The notes beneath the pieces were generated by a model that was not told where the DNA came from, searched no databases, and saw nothing but the letters and a program-made list of their open reading frames with translations. From Anaeramoeba flamelloides (Eukaryota; Metamonada; Anaeramoebidae): 64,000 nucleotides of DNA. Shown piece after piece: positions 33,601-44,345 of this stretch (position 1 is its first letter; every line of letters begins with the position of its first letter). Location of the stretch: positions 806,001-870,000 of the forward strand of contig JANTQA010000048.1 in assembly GCA_027625915.1 (NCBI GenBank), written 5' to 3'. Position numbers and translations under genes: made by a program.

Positions 33601-36600
33601 AAATTATTTTTCTCATTTATTCAATAATTAAATTGATTTTCTTCAAAAGAAAAATTAGTAACATTTTTTTTCTTTAAATTTTCTATTTTAAAGAGTTTTG
33701 GTTTGATATATAGTGCATTTTTCTCTATAAGTTTGCACAATAAAAAGATAAAATAATACATATCCTTACTGTTATGAAATATTATTTTAATGACCTATTA
33801 CTACCTCCCAAACGGGAAACAAGAACAATCTCATTTTGATTATTGTTAAAATTCAAGAAAAATTATAGATAAAAATATCCCGACAATTAAAAGTTTTATG
33901 AACAATTTTAAATTAATATTTTTAAATTTTTTATATTCTTTAAATCTTTTTAACAAACATAAGGGTATTAAATATAAATAAAAATAAAAAAATATTTTGA
34001 AATAATATCTAAATAAGTGATTTTGTAAAAAGGATTGTCCAGATATTCCATTAATAATAATAATAATCTCAAAAAAAATGATATAAATTTTGAGAAAAAA
34101 AATATTTTTGCAGAAAATCTCATAATGTATATCGAGAAAAAAAGGGGGTGCATACTGGAAAAGTATCATCTTAAATAAAAAAATCATGATTTGATCAAAA
34201 AAAAACTGGAAAAATTAACAAATAATTTTTGCATATGTGTTGCTTGACAAATGAATTTTAGTTTAATTCAACTTGGAAATATTTACTTTATTATAGATAA
34301 TAAAGAATAATTTTAAAAACACTCTATTCATCAAAAAAAAACTCAAATACAGAAAAAAAAAAATAACTGATGATAAATATCCCGTGTCCTAGGTTTTTTT
34401 TTTGTTTATCTAATAAAACTGAAATCTAGAATAAAAATTTCTTATGAGAATTAATGCTCAATCAAAAAAAAAAGTATTTTTTCAATTTATATCAAATAAT
34501 AATTCTTTAATAATTCAAATAATTGATTCTCTATTTAGAAGATATTCATCATATTTTAAAATACTTTTAAAATATAATAAAATAGCCACTTAGCTAGAAG
34601 CAAAAAATTTTTCAAATTTTTTACAATTAAATTTTATCAAAAATATTAATAAAACCTAAAAAATTGGATTTTTCAACTTGTTTTGTAAAATATTCTTATA
34701 AATAATTTTTGATCAAAGAACTTTTATTAACTTATATTGATGAGAATTGAAATTATTAAAAAGTTAAAAATTAGCAAATGTTTAATTGTTTTTTGAAAAA
34801 AATTTTTAATGTTCCTGAAGGTGAATTGTTAAGGACCGGGTAAGTGAGGTTATTGAGGAGAACAAAAAAAAATAACTAAAAAAAAAACAATAAAAGATAT
34901 TGTTTTGCAAAATAATATTTTATTTTAATCTGTGGATAAAAGATCGTAATCAACTGAACAAAAATGAAAGTGGTGCATTTGTAATGCGTCTGAAGAATTC
35001 GTTTGAAAGGTATATCCTTAAATAGGAAAAAAATTTACACTTTATTTTTTCTTTTTTTATTTGTTTACCAACGATCTTTATTCAAATAAATCAATTTAAC
35101 TTTGGTTAGATTATTTTAATTTCAGAATTCCTTATATAGAGCGAGTATAGATTACTTTTTTCTTTTTTTTTTAATTCGGGGTGCAACTTTAGTGTGATCA
35201 AAAAAACATGTGTTCAGAGTATAAAACATGTTTCAAAATAAAAACTGTGCTTTTTTTTCTTCTTGTTTCAAGGTAAAATCTAATTCACTACCCAATAGTA
35301 TACCTATGGCTGATCAATTTTGAAAGTAAACTCCTTGATCCTTGCAGTAAATTTTAACTTTGGAAATGAAATATATTCAATATTTTAGCTATTTATTTGT
35401 TTTTAAACACAAACTTTTTCTTTGAGAAAATTTAAGTAAATAATTTTAGATAACTACAGATAAGAAAGATATTAGAACGCTTAAAAGTTTAGGATAGCAT
35501 TGTAGTTGTTGTCGAAAGATTTTGAGAATTACTTGTATTATTACGCAAAGTTTGGGAATTTTCTGATCTTCTTATTTCCAATTCTAACAAAGTGAATTAA
35601 GATGTATTTTACCAATAATTTTGTCATTAAATCTGATATTTAAAGTTATTTAACAGTACTTTGAAATTTTTATTTACGACGTTGTTTAATCGATAACACT
35701 GAGATTTGCCAATGTCTCAATTTAAAACCAGTTGAACACATATTTTGGTCAAAGGAACCAAAATACTTGTTCAATAAAAACTAAAAAAAAAGTGCTTGAT
35801 CATTTGGGGAAAGTTTGGAAAAAGAATAAATTCCATTTCTTTATTAAAAACAATGTCCATATACAAACCTGGTTTTTTCTCTTTTCCAAAAAAAAGCAAT
35901 ATCATTTTTAAAAAAAAAATTTTGTTTGTTCTCTTTTTTCTTCGAAAAAAGGAGAGAAAAGACCATTTATAAAAGGTTTTGGAAAGGGGAAAAAAATAAA
36001 TGATCATTTATGGAAAAAAAAAAAAAAAACATTTTTTTTACTTTGTCAAGTTAAGAAATTTTTAAGTACTGTTCAAAATACTTCATAGTCAAGAACACCA
36101 AGAGAGGCATGCAGATTTTTAAGTTTGATGGTTTTCGAGAATTGGCTGACAAACGGAAAATAAAAGCGGAGATAGATCTCTTGACTGGGTGAACGATCTA
36201 GTTTATCTCTAGAAAATTTAAACCAAGTTTTGTCACCTACTATGAAAATTCAAAATTTAACTTCAATCTTTTCACTAAATAAATTGAGAGAATGAGATCC
36301 TTTGAAGAGTAGGTTCTTCAAAGTACCATCAAAAATAACAAATTACTTGTTTCGGTTAAATTTATTTGTTTGTTTGTTGTTTTGACGAGTTAGATCCCGA
36401 GTTAAACAATAAATAGCATCTCATATTGTTTCATTTGTTCAACAATCACCTTTTATAATTCTTCGTTTTGGTTCTGCTTCCAGACTCAAAATAATGAGAT
36501 TGTTCTAGTGCTAAGATGATATTAATCGTCGTTCTTCGAACTCCTCAATATCATCTTATGTCACTTCGAACAATCTCATTTTTTTCGTTCTTCCAGGCCA

Positions 36601-37744
36601 AACTCAGATTATAACAAGGAGATTGTTTCCAAATCAAAACAATAAACACAGTTATAATTTTTTTAAAATTGAAGTGTTTTTATTTACTTAAATTTCATTT
36701 AATATTGACTCTATTTTTTAAGGAAACTTTTTACAATTGAACTTTCATTTTTAGAATTTCTTTTTTAATAATAGAACTTTTAGAAACCGAAACCATATTT
36801 ACTTTATGTTTTATTTGTCCGCTTATTGAATCTTTTAATGTGTAGGTTATTGAGAAAAAATTAGGGTTTTTTAATTTTGAAACTTGGGTTTTAGCAATTC
36901 GACATGGGTTATTTTGACACTTGAACAACTAAAACTAAATAAAAAAAAGAAAGATCAAATGGAAATTTTTCTCTTTTCATATTAAAATATTAGTAAGGAA
37001 AAACTGCAAGAGATCTTAAGACTAGTCTTGAGTACTGTCTGTGAGCCAATAGAAAAAAAGGGATTAAATGATTGTTCATAAACAAGTAATCATTCGAAGG
37101 AAGGAATTTTAAAAGGATTTTCCATTTTGTAAATGAAAAACGATTTGACAAATATAGAAAGAAGTAATTCTGATTTTCAACCTTAAAATAGAGACAAAAA
37201 AAAAAAACGAAAGAATAACCCCATTGATTTTTTTTTAGTGTTTGATCAGAAAAGAAAAAGATTTAGATTTACCCTTTACTGTCGTCATTTTTTCAAACCG
37301 AATCAATGCATTAGAATCATTTAGGTTCCCATTTAATTGAAATTTGATACCCTTCCAAGAAACGTTTTGAAAAGTAACCCCATTGGTAAACCTAATAAAA
37401 AAGCTTGTTCCTTCAAAAGTTAAATTGGTTAGATAATGATTTTGGAATGTTGAACTTGATGCACAATTAAAAGTAATTCCACCTTTTATTGTTGTGTTAT
37501 TAACCCCTTCACCAGACAAAGAAACCATTTTATTTGTTTCGATTGATTCGATAAAAACTCCAGATTTTAAATGTATTGCACCATTATCATTAATCACATC
37601 AAACGTATGTGCTAATGTTTTATATGGACTATTATAGCTTCCATCACCATTAGTATCACTTCCGTTGTTAGAAACCCAAACCTCACACAAAACGCAGCTG
37701 ATGAAAATTAATACAAGATAGATTTTGGATGAATTAGCTTTCAT
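30627..37744 (-). CDS. Secreted/type I membrane parallel beta-helix protein, three exons
   Basis: Minus-strand exons 37744-37273, 32495-32117 and 31368-30627 join in phase to about 530 residues. The chosen ATG at 37744 places MKANSSKIYLVLIFISCVLC, a signal peptide, at the start; an in-frame ATG 84 bases upstream would bury it. Next comes VSNNGSDTNGDGSYNSPYKT, the entry motif of right-handed beta-helix (pectin-lyase-fold) proteins, then repeated N/S/G-rich rungs (ITNCTFSTGS, ISDSTDVKVHKNVF, ITNNTFSGN) and the closing NYWGTEDGPKICP motif. After a Cys-bearing segment there is one membrane helix (AIILLSITGSTIVCFLIIVI), a KKRKK stop-transfer and an acidic Ser-rich tail of about 65 residues. The beta-helix should face outside; binding or cleaving glycans is common in the fold but no catalytic residues can be assigned. 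Intron 1 (4.8 kb) contains nested repeats, intron 2 is 748 bases. Exon 3 start rests on an AATAG acceptor that gives the right phase. Confidence 0.85.
35491..36650 (-). repeat. R1 dispersed repeat, copy 2
   Basis: Aligns with 6857-8020 along its length. It interrupts a T3 copy, so it moved or was copied into place after T3. Minus-strand reading preserves GDKTWF, RSPSQEIYL and KNLHASLGV, matching the other copy. Confidence 0.75.
36493..36580. other. Nested hairpin inside R1 copy 2
   Basis: Outer arms AATGAGATTGTTC and GAACAATCTCATT pair perfectly over 13 bases; inner arms TAAGATGATATT and AATATCATCTTA pair perfectly over 12; apex GTTC-TTC-GAAC as in copy 1. Confidence 0.75.
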
Positions 37745-38002
37745 TACCAAAAAGAAAACAGAGAAAAAATGATTTAATTTTTTTAATTCATAATTTTTGA
37801 AGTTGGATGAAAAATTTGAAAATAACAATAAAAAGGGATATCTAATAAAGTAAAACAGTATTTTGAGAAAAGAATTTCAATAATTTTTCAAACATTGCCT
37901 AAAAAAACTTGTCAAAATTATATAGCGAGTATTTCGAAATTAGAAAAAGGTATTATTTTTTTTTCTTCGGGGGTTAATTATATCATCTTAATTAATATAT
38001 AT

Positions 38003-38468
38003 GAGCATACTTGGTGTCAAATCCAATTCAAAGACAACTCTTTGTTTTTTTGTGATAGAATTAAATATTAAATTGAATTTGTTGAAAATTTTTCAAAAAT
38101 TTTTGTTAATTGTTTCAAGAAATTTTATTGTTTTTTTTATTCAAAAATTATTGAAAAAATTAACTTAATTTTTTTGAAAAAAATTTCAAAGTATTAATTA
38201 AATATGTTTGAAATATTTCCCATTTTTTTTTCATTCTATTTATAATCTATTTTTTTTTTATAATTGTTTTTTTTTTTACTAAAATAACATCTAACATTAA
38301 GTTTATTAGATGAGAATACTTTTTATATTTGATCTTGATATTTAGAATTTCTTTTTCTTTTTGAACTTTTAGAAATCAATATCATATTTACTAATTTTTT
38401 ATAGTCTGTTTATGTGATCAATCTTGTTTAAATCTTCTAGAAAAAAGATATGAACTTTTCATTTGAAA
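38003..38468 (+). mobile_element. T3 element, copy 4, worn
   Basis: Recognised by GAGCATACTTGGTGTCAAATCCAATT-like text at the left and by TTTAGAATTTCTTTTT, AGAAATCAATATCATATTTA at the right, in the same order as copy 1. Ends are not clear. Confidence 0.5.
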
Positions 38469-38821
38469 AAAGGATTTATCAAGTTTACCTGGGGTTATTT
38501 TACCAACCTTGAATTATTTTTTTTTGAAAATCAAGGCATCTATCATCTCAAGAAATTTCAATTAAAGTCATTAGTATCAATAAACAAAATTCTATTGATT
38601 GATATTACTTTATCATGTTTAAAATTTCTTTTTTTTCTATTGGAAAAATAAATAAATAGTTTTTTAAAATTCGGGGGGTAGAAAGATGATTTATAATTTG
38701 ATTAAAAATATAATTTTTTGATTCATCAATCCCTGGAAATAATAACAGGTATTTAACAGGGTTAAATAAATTTCATAGAAAAAATATATCAACTTTGAGT
38801 TTGTAAAATACTTTTTTTTGA

Positions 38822-39275
38822 ATATATACAGCAGTTCCAAGGCTACCATAAAATTTTAAATAAAACAAAATTGACTATTCTATTCTTATTTTCCATTTTC
38901 AAAAAATTCCGAAATAAGAGTTATTATTCAAAAAAAAATTTCAATAAATGAGTTATCATTCAAATTTTTGAAAAATAAAAATAAAAATATTTGAAGATTT
39001 ATGAAGTACTTAAAAATATCAGTTCAAAAATGGTACAATTTTTAAAGATCAGTAAATGTTGATATATTTTTTGAACTTTTTTGGACTGATAATATTGAAA
39101 TTTGATGGGATCTTGAATTTTTTTTTTCGATTTTTCATAAATTTGAATAATAACTTATTTATTGAAATTTTTTTTTGAATAATAACTCTTATTTCGGAAT
39201 TTTTTGAAAATGGAAAATAAGAATAGAATAGTCAATTTTTTTTTATTTAAAATTTTATGGTAGCCTTGGAACGGC

Positions 39276-39282
<7 letters not shown>
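38822..39282. mobile_element. T8: fold-back element with long near-identical arms
   Basis: Arms of about 155 bases: left 38822-38988, right 39127-39282. Left contains GTTCCAAGGCTACCATAAAA and TTCCGAAATAAGAGTTATTA, both present as exact or near-exact complements on the right. TATATA on both sides fits a TA-type target. No coding sequence. High arm similarity suggests recent insertion or arm homogenisation. Confidence 0.85.
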
Positions 39283-39306
<24 letters not shown>

Positions 39307-39960
39307 CTGGAATCCAATTCAATTTTTGAACACACCAAAATTCAATTTTGTAAAAAAAAATATTTTTTAATCCATTCTAGGAGAAATACCAAATTAGAAC
39401 CATTTACTAATTAAAATGTTAATAATTATTTCTAAATTTTAATACTAACAAAATAAATAAATAAATAATGATTAATATAATAAATTATTGATGTATTAAA
39501 AATATTGGAGAGAGGATAAATAAAAAAATATAATATATTTATTGTTAAGGGTTAGATGAAACCTCATTTAATCTGTTAAAGAGAGAATTGTAAAATGGCA
39601 ATATTTGAGACTTAGTATTCAAAGATCATGTAAAATAGATAGAGTTATCAAGATATATTTAAATCTTACTTTTATTTATCTAAAAAAGAAAAAGAAAAAG
39701 AACAAAAAAGTTTTGAAAAAAAAAATGATAGAGAGAAAAGAATGAAGATTGGAAAAAATAAAAATGCTTAAAATAATTGTTAGAGAGACCTGAAATTTTC
39801 TGGTTTAAATGAATTTGCTGATAGTTTTTATTTTATCTTGGGCCCCTTTTACCTAATTGTGTGTTGAGTCAGGTTGGCCAAAAGATATTCTATGGTAATG
39901 TCATAGATTTCTTTTATGTTCATTTTTCTCAATAATTCATCTGTGTTTTTTTCGACTATT

Positions 39961-40181
39961 AAGCCAAATTTCAAAATTAGGGAAACTTTATTATTATTTA
40001 TTTCGTTTTTCATTTGTATTTCAAAAAATAAAATAATTACACTATATTTTTATTTATTAATCTATATTGGTTATTATCTCTATACACTTATGTAAAATAC
40101 ATTATTATTCAAAAAAAAAAAAAACTATTAATCAAATTTTTTTCTGATGAAAAATTTGCCCCTATTTTTGAAATTTAGCTT
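39961..40181. mobile_element. T4 element, copy 1
   Basis: About 220 bases with ends AAGCCAAATTTCAAAATTAG and complement of AAGCTAAATTTCAAAAATAG. The inverted copy is at 63395-63617 (shared TAATCTATATTGGTTATTAT as complement, and CTGATGAAAAATTTGCCCCT). Confidence 0.8.
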
Positions 40182-40197
40182 ATGCTATAGTCAAAAC

Positions 40198-40423
40198 TTT
40201 TGATATTTTTCATTTGTTTTTTCCAGTTTTTCCTGGCTCTCTCGTATTTTTCACAGTCCCAAGTAAAGTGGTCTATGTCATCAACTTTTTTGTTACAGCA
40301 AGTACATAATTCGGAATTTAATCCTTTTCCCCATCAAAATATGTATTTTCAAACAGATTTCAAAAATATATTTTTCAACTTTATAGTCGAAATATTGAGG
40401 TTTCGCTTTTAAATAGTATTGAA

Positions 40424-40425
<2 letters not shown>
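40198..40425 (-). mobile_element. Non-LTR retrotransposon (LINE) tail fragment
   Basis: On the minus strand 40198-40322 reads LCTCCNKKVDDIDHF, then TWDCEKYERARKNWKKQM. This C-x2-C...H-x4-C pattern followed by Y..R is the zinc-binding tail found after the reverse transcriptase of many LINE polyproteins. The text just upstream (40323-40425, YFDYKVEKYIFEICLKIHI) fits the preceding linker but lies in another frame. Only the 3' end remains; T4 copy 1 abuts it. A C2HC tail of another endonuclease family is an alternative. Confidence 0.6.
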
Positions 40426-40444
<19 letters not shown>

Positions 40445-40455
<11 letters not shown>

Positions 40456-40989
40456 AAATTCAAAATTTTCCACACAGCTAAAACGTTCCAAACAATCAAA
40501 ATAATACAATTTCATTGAAATTGGAGATAATTTTGATTTTTGTAAAATATGAAAATCATTTTTTCATCTTTTAGTTTTTGTTTTGATTTCATTGTTTGAA
40601 TTACGTAATTTGCTTTCGTTGGATCAAAAATTTTTTGAGCAATTGATATTATGGTTAAATTCAAGTTGTTCAAAATAGAAGAACTCAAATAAAATTAGTT
40701 GGTAGTATCTAACCATTTGATCGATCAATAATCCTAATAGAATTTCAACATATTTACTAATGTATTTTTTTGTTTTGCTCTCTGCAAAATTTTTGACACA
40801 CCCTTCATTTATTTGTATTGATAATTATTTATTTATTGTTTTAGGAGTATTGTAATTTATGAAGAATTGTTAACATTTCAATTAGTGAATGGTTCTAATT
40901 TGGTAAATCTTCTTGAATTGATTAAATAAGTTTTTTTCTTCACAAATTGAATTTTGGTGTGTTAAAAATTTTAAATTGGGGGTTATATA
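40445..40989. mobile_element. T2 element, copy 2
   Basis: Aligns with 22164-22715 end to end, same orientation. Its left end joins a TA microsatellite, as if the TA tract had been the target. Confidence 0.85.
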
Positions 40990-41599
40990 ATTTTTTGAAA
41001 TTTTTCATAATAGAATGGAACATTTTCAAAGGGTTAGATCGACTTTTAGTACTCTTTTACTGTTTCATTTTTCAAAGGCAACTCAACCAAGTTAAAAAAA
41101 TTTCCAATAACTGCAACTTGAAGTTATATCTATATAAAATTTAAGTTAGAAGACCCAAATTCCATCAATTAAAAATTCTTTTCATACTATATTTAATGTT
41201 TTTTAAAGATTTATCACTTTATAAGAAGCAAAACTAATCTAAATTTTTGAGTGATTTCAACTATGGACCACGTATGTGATTTACACCCAATCTCAAAGTA
41301 TTTTTGTTTTTACCATTCCCAGGTAGAAACCAATCCCTAATATGTGAAAAATTTTTAATTTCCAGCCTCCGATTTTTTCAACTTGTATGGGTGTTTTAGA
41401 ACAATTTATTCAAATTGATCTTTGGATTTTCTTTGAGTAAGCCCTTGTCAATTTAAATTGGATTTGTATTGGTTTAAAATCAAAACTCATAATAAATTTA
41501 TTGAACAAAAATTACTTTTGTTGATTTCGACAATAGAAATAAATGTATCTGTAACTTGATTTTTCTCTATTTCTTTTGCATATAAAATTTTGACAAATT

Positions 41600-41935
41600 A
41601 TATTCATAATTTAAAATTTATTTAAATGATCAAGGAATTGACCCTCAAAATTGTTTTTAACTTAGGTGTACGATAGTCAGTTCTACTTTTAAGGCACAAG
41701 TTGCTACGAAATTTTTGACAGAAAAAAAATCTCAAATTAAGGCACAAAATTCAGATTTTAGGAAAATAATTGGCAAAAAAAAAAAATTACAAATTTTGTG
41801 CCCTAATTTGAGATTTTTTTTGTGTCTATATTTTCGTCGCAGTTTGTGTCTTAAAAGTGGAACTGTAGGTATCGAGTAGTGGCTTGGATGTTTCATTGGA
41901 ACTATAAAAAAAAAATTGCATGATAATATTTTAAA
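41600..41935 (-). mobile_element. T3 element, copy 6, inverted and split by T11
   Basis: Left piece carries GATCAAGGAATTGACCCTCA and CTTAGGTGTAC, the complement of the T3 signature; the right piece resumes with GTATCGAGTAGTGGCTTGGA. The interruption at 41678-41865 is T11. Confidence 0.55.
41678..41865. mobile_element. T11: fold-back element inserted in T3
   Basis: 188 bases, starting CAGTTCTACTTTTAAGGCAC and ending in the imperfect complement GTGTCTTAAAAGTGGAACTG. Arms are about 75 bases, including AATCTCAAATTAAGGCACAA and its partner; loop about 35 bases. TAG flanks both ends. Confidence 0.8.
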
Positions 41936-42871
41936 ATATAGATTATTGTTATTTCGCATATATTTTTTTGTTCATTGTAAAATAACAATAAGAATAATCA
42001 TCATTGATTTTATCTAGAAAACATCTTATTGTTTGGTTCACTTTACTTTCACAAATTTTCTGTGTTTTAATAGCCTAAAAAACAAAATAAGAAGAAACAA
42101 TATGGAATCTTCACAATTAATCTTATGATCGAATTATCTCTGTTTGAGTAATGATTATTGATCAAACAAACCCCTTTTATTTTATAAAACTGTAAAAAGT
42201 TGTTACTTAATATATCTATTCAAGAATAAATCAAAAAAGTGTTAAAAGTTTTTAGTTTGTGATTTTTACTGAGAAATTCTTATTCTAATTTTGAATTTTC
42301 TTCTCAAGAATTTTTAATTCAAGTCCATAAGTAGCTTCCAATTAATCCTAAATAATCATTTATTTTCAAAAGTGAAGATTTTTAGATCTCCAACTTCTCT
42401 TTTGAGTGTGTAATTGTAAAAGATTCTTGAGAAAAAAAGACAATTTTTAGTATTTTCCAAAGTAATTGTCTGAAAGACTCCATTTTGTTTTCCTTTATAT
42501 TTTTTTTCATTTATAAACCTATTTTTTCAAACACTAAATTACAGTTTGTTCAATAACACGTGTTGGCTTTTAGAGTTATTTTCAAACATTTACTGTTGTT
42601 GTTTCAAAAAAGTGTTTTAAAGTGTTTTTGAACTTTTTTCCGTTGTTTTCTTTTTTTATTTGTTCTGTTGTTGTATGGAAAAGTTTTCAGAGGTGTTTTT
42701 ATATTCAAAAAGAAAGTTGTCTTGGCAATACTACTTTCATTCCTAAATCATCAAAGAAACTTTTTTTCAAAGTTATCTACAATATTATTTCTTCGATTTT
42801 GATTGAAAAATTGAAAGAAGTTGATAAATTGAATGAAAATTGATCTTTTTAAACATTTGGTCTACTGTTAA

Positions 42872-43088
42872 TTGCAAAATAAAAAGATCCAAATTATCAT
42901 TAAGCTTTCCTAAAAAGACATCTCTCAATAATTAATATCAAACATCAAAAGTCTCAATTCTCAGAGGGAAATTAATGGTTTAAGCTGATTTTACGAAATA
43001 AAAGTTCCAAATTTAACATGATTATTAAAATCTTTTTTTGGAAAGCTGAATGAAAATTTTGTTCCATTTATTTTAAAACAAATAGTAC
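42872..43088 (+). mobile_element. T5 element, copy 2
   Basis: Ends TTGCAAAATAAAAAGATCCA and complement of TTTAAAATAAATGGAACAAA; interior shared with 18417-18640 and 54003-54235. Confidence 0.6.
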
Positions 43089-44345
43089 TCTCATTATGAA
43101 AATTGTTGAAAAAGAATTGACTTTTATAGAATTTTGCAATAGAGCATTTTCTTATCAAATTTTAATCAGATAAAATATTCTGTTTAATTTACTTTTGATT
43201 CAATACGAAATATTGCTTCATTGAGAATACTAGTATCATCCAGTCTATATAAAAAAAAGAATGAAATAAATAAATAAAGTCAAGTCAATTACAAGATATG
43301 ATTTGAAGAAGATTGACTAAAGGTAAAAAAAGAAAATAAAGTGAATTTTTTTTTCGTTTCAATTTCAAAAAAACTTTAAAAAATTTAATATCTCATTTTT
43401 TTGTTAATATGTGGATATATCAGCAAAAAAGTTTTTAAGAAACTGGTTTTATCCTTTTTAAAGTTTTTTTTTTAATTTATTCAAATTGAAAGATTGTGTT
43501 GTTGCAGATTTTGGTGTTGTTTTGTTTAAATATGATTGAATTAGATCTCTTTTATGAGGAGCCTGGTCTTGAAGGTTGTACAAAAACACTTGGAGAATAT
43601 GATCTATTGTAAATATTGGTTAATTTGAAATATATAGCTCTTCTTAACCATATTTTTCATCAAACACAAAATAAAAACAGAAAACTACATTTAAAGAATA
43701 AAAGAAAACAAATTAAACCACAGCTAAAAAAAACGTTACAGTTATTTACAAAAACATAACAATAATTTTCAAAAACAACACAAACCCCTAACCAAAAACA
43801 CAAAAAAAAAAGGGATCACTGGTTACTTAACAAACTGTATAATTTGTGTTATCTATTTATTTGTATAGGTATTTTGGAGGGTAAATATTGAGTGTAATCA
43901 GAATCCTCAAACAAACTCAGATTTCAAAAGAAAAAAAGCTTATCAGTTGAAATTTTTACCAAAATAAATCCCAAAGATCAATCGATGATTCTTTATTAAT
44001 TTTTTATGTTTTTTGTAATAAAGCTTTAATTGTGTGTTTTCAAAAGAAAATGCTTGACTTAAGTTCTTCTATAAACAAATTTAAATGATTTGTGAAAAAA
44101 AATAAATAAATATTTTGATTACATAATTTCTGAAAAGAATTAAAATATAGTTTTTCCAACCAAAAATTCCATCTGTTTTGCAAATAAAAACACGCACATG
44201 AATAATTTAATCTCTTCTGAATCAGTGAAATAAAAAATGAAAAAGTTTATTTTTTTATTATTTCTTCGATTTGTTTATTGCTTTTTTATTTCGAAAACAA
44301 AACAATCTCTTATTTCAATACTGAAACCAAACTGAATTTTTTCAA

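Larger units (their letters stand above)
35227..36885 (+). mobile_element. T3 element, copy 3, split by R1
   Basis: Left half from 35227 (ATGTTTCAAAATAAAAACTG, then AGTATACCTATGGCTGATCA) to about 35460; right half about 36680-36885 (AGAAACCGAAACCATATTTA, ending AATTTTGAAACTTGGG). The intervening sequence is R1 copy 2. Lies in intron 1 of the beta-helix gene. Confidence 0.65.
37745..44345. other. Divergent intergenic region rich in mobile elements
   Basis: Separates the beta-helix gene (-) and ABCF gene (+). Holds T3 copy 4, T8, T4 copy 1, a non-LTR retrotransposon scrap, T2 copy 2, T3 copy 6 split by T11, and T5 copy 2, plus TA microsatellites at about 39280-39306 and 40425-40451. A small frame at 43532-43612 (ELDLFYEEPGLEG) is the only other coding-like patch. 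About 1.25 kb before 44346 has no identified element and should hold the ABCF promoter. Confidence 0.55.

Noticed and set aside
33846-34187. 113-codon minus-strand hydrophobic frame
   Set aside because: Lies in beta-helix intron 1 and reads as random F/I/Y/K-rich text.
43532-43612. Small frame MIELDLFYEEPGLEG
   Set aside because: Coding-like but only about 26 codons, no splice context that links it to a gene, and no family recognised.
44237-44336. 33-codon frame starting MKKFIFLLFLRFVYC just before the ABCF gene
   Set aside because: Signal-peptide-like but ends ten bases before the ABCF ATG, with nothing after it; an accidental hydrophobic frame or leader ORF in T-rich DNA.
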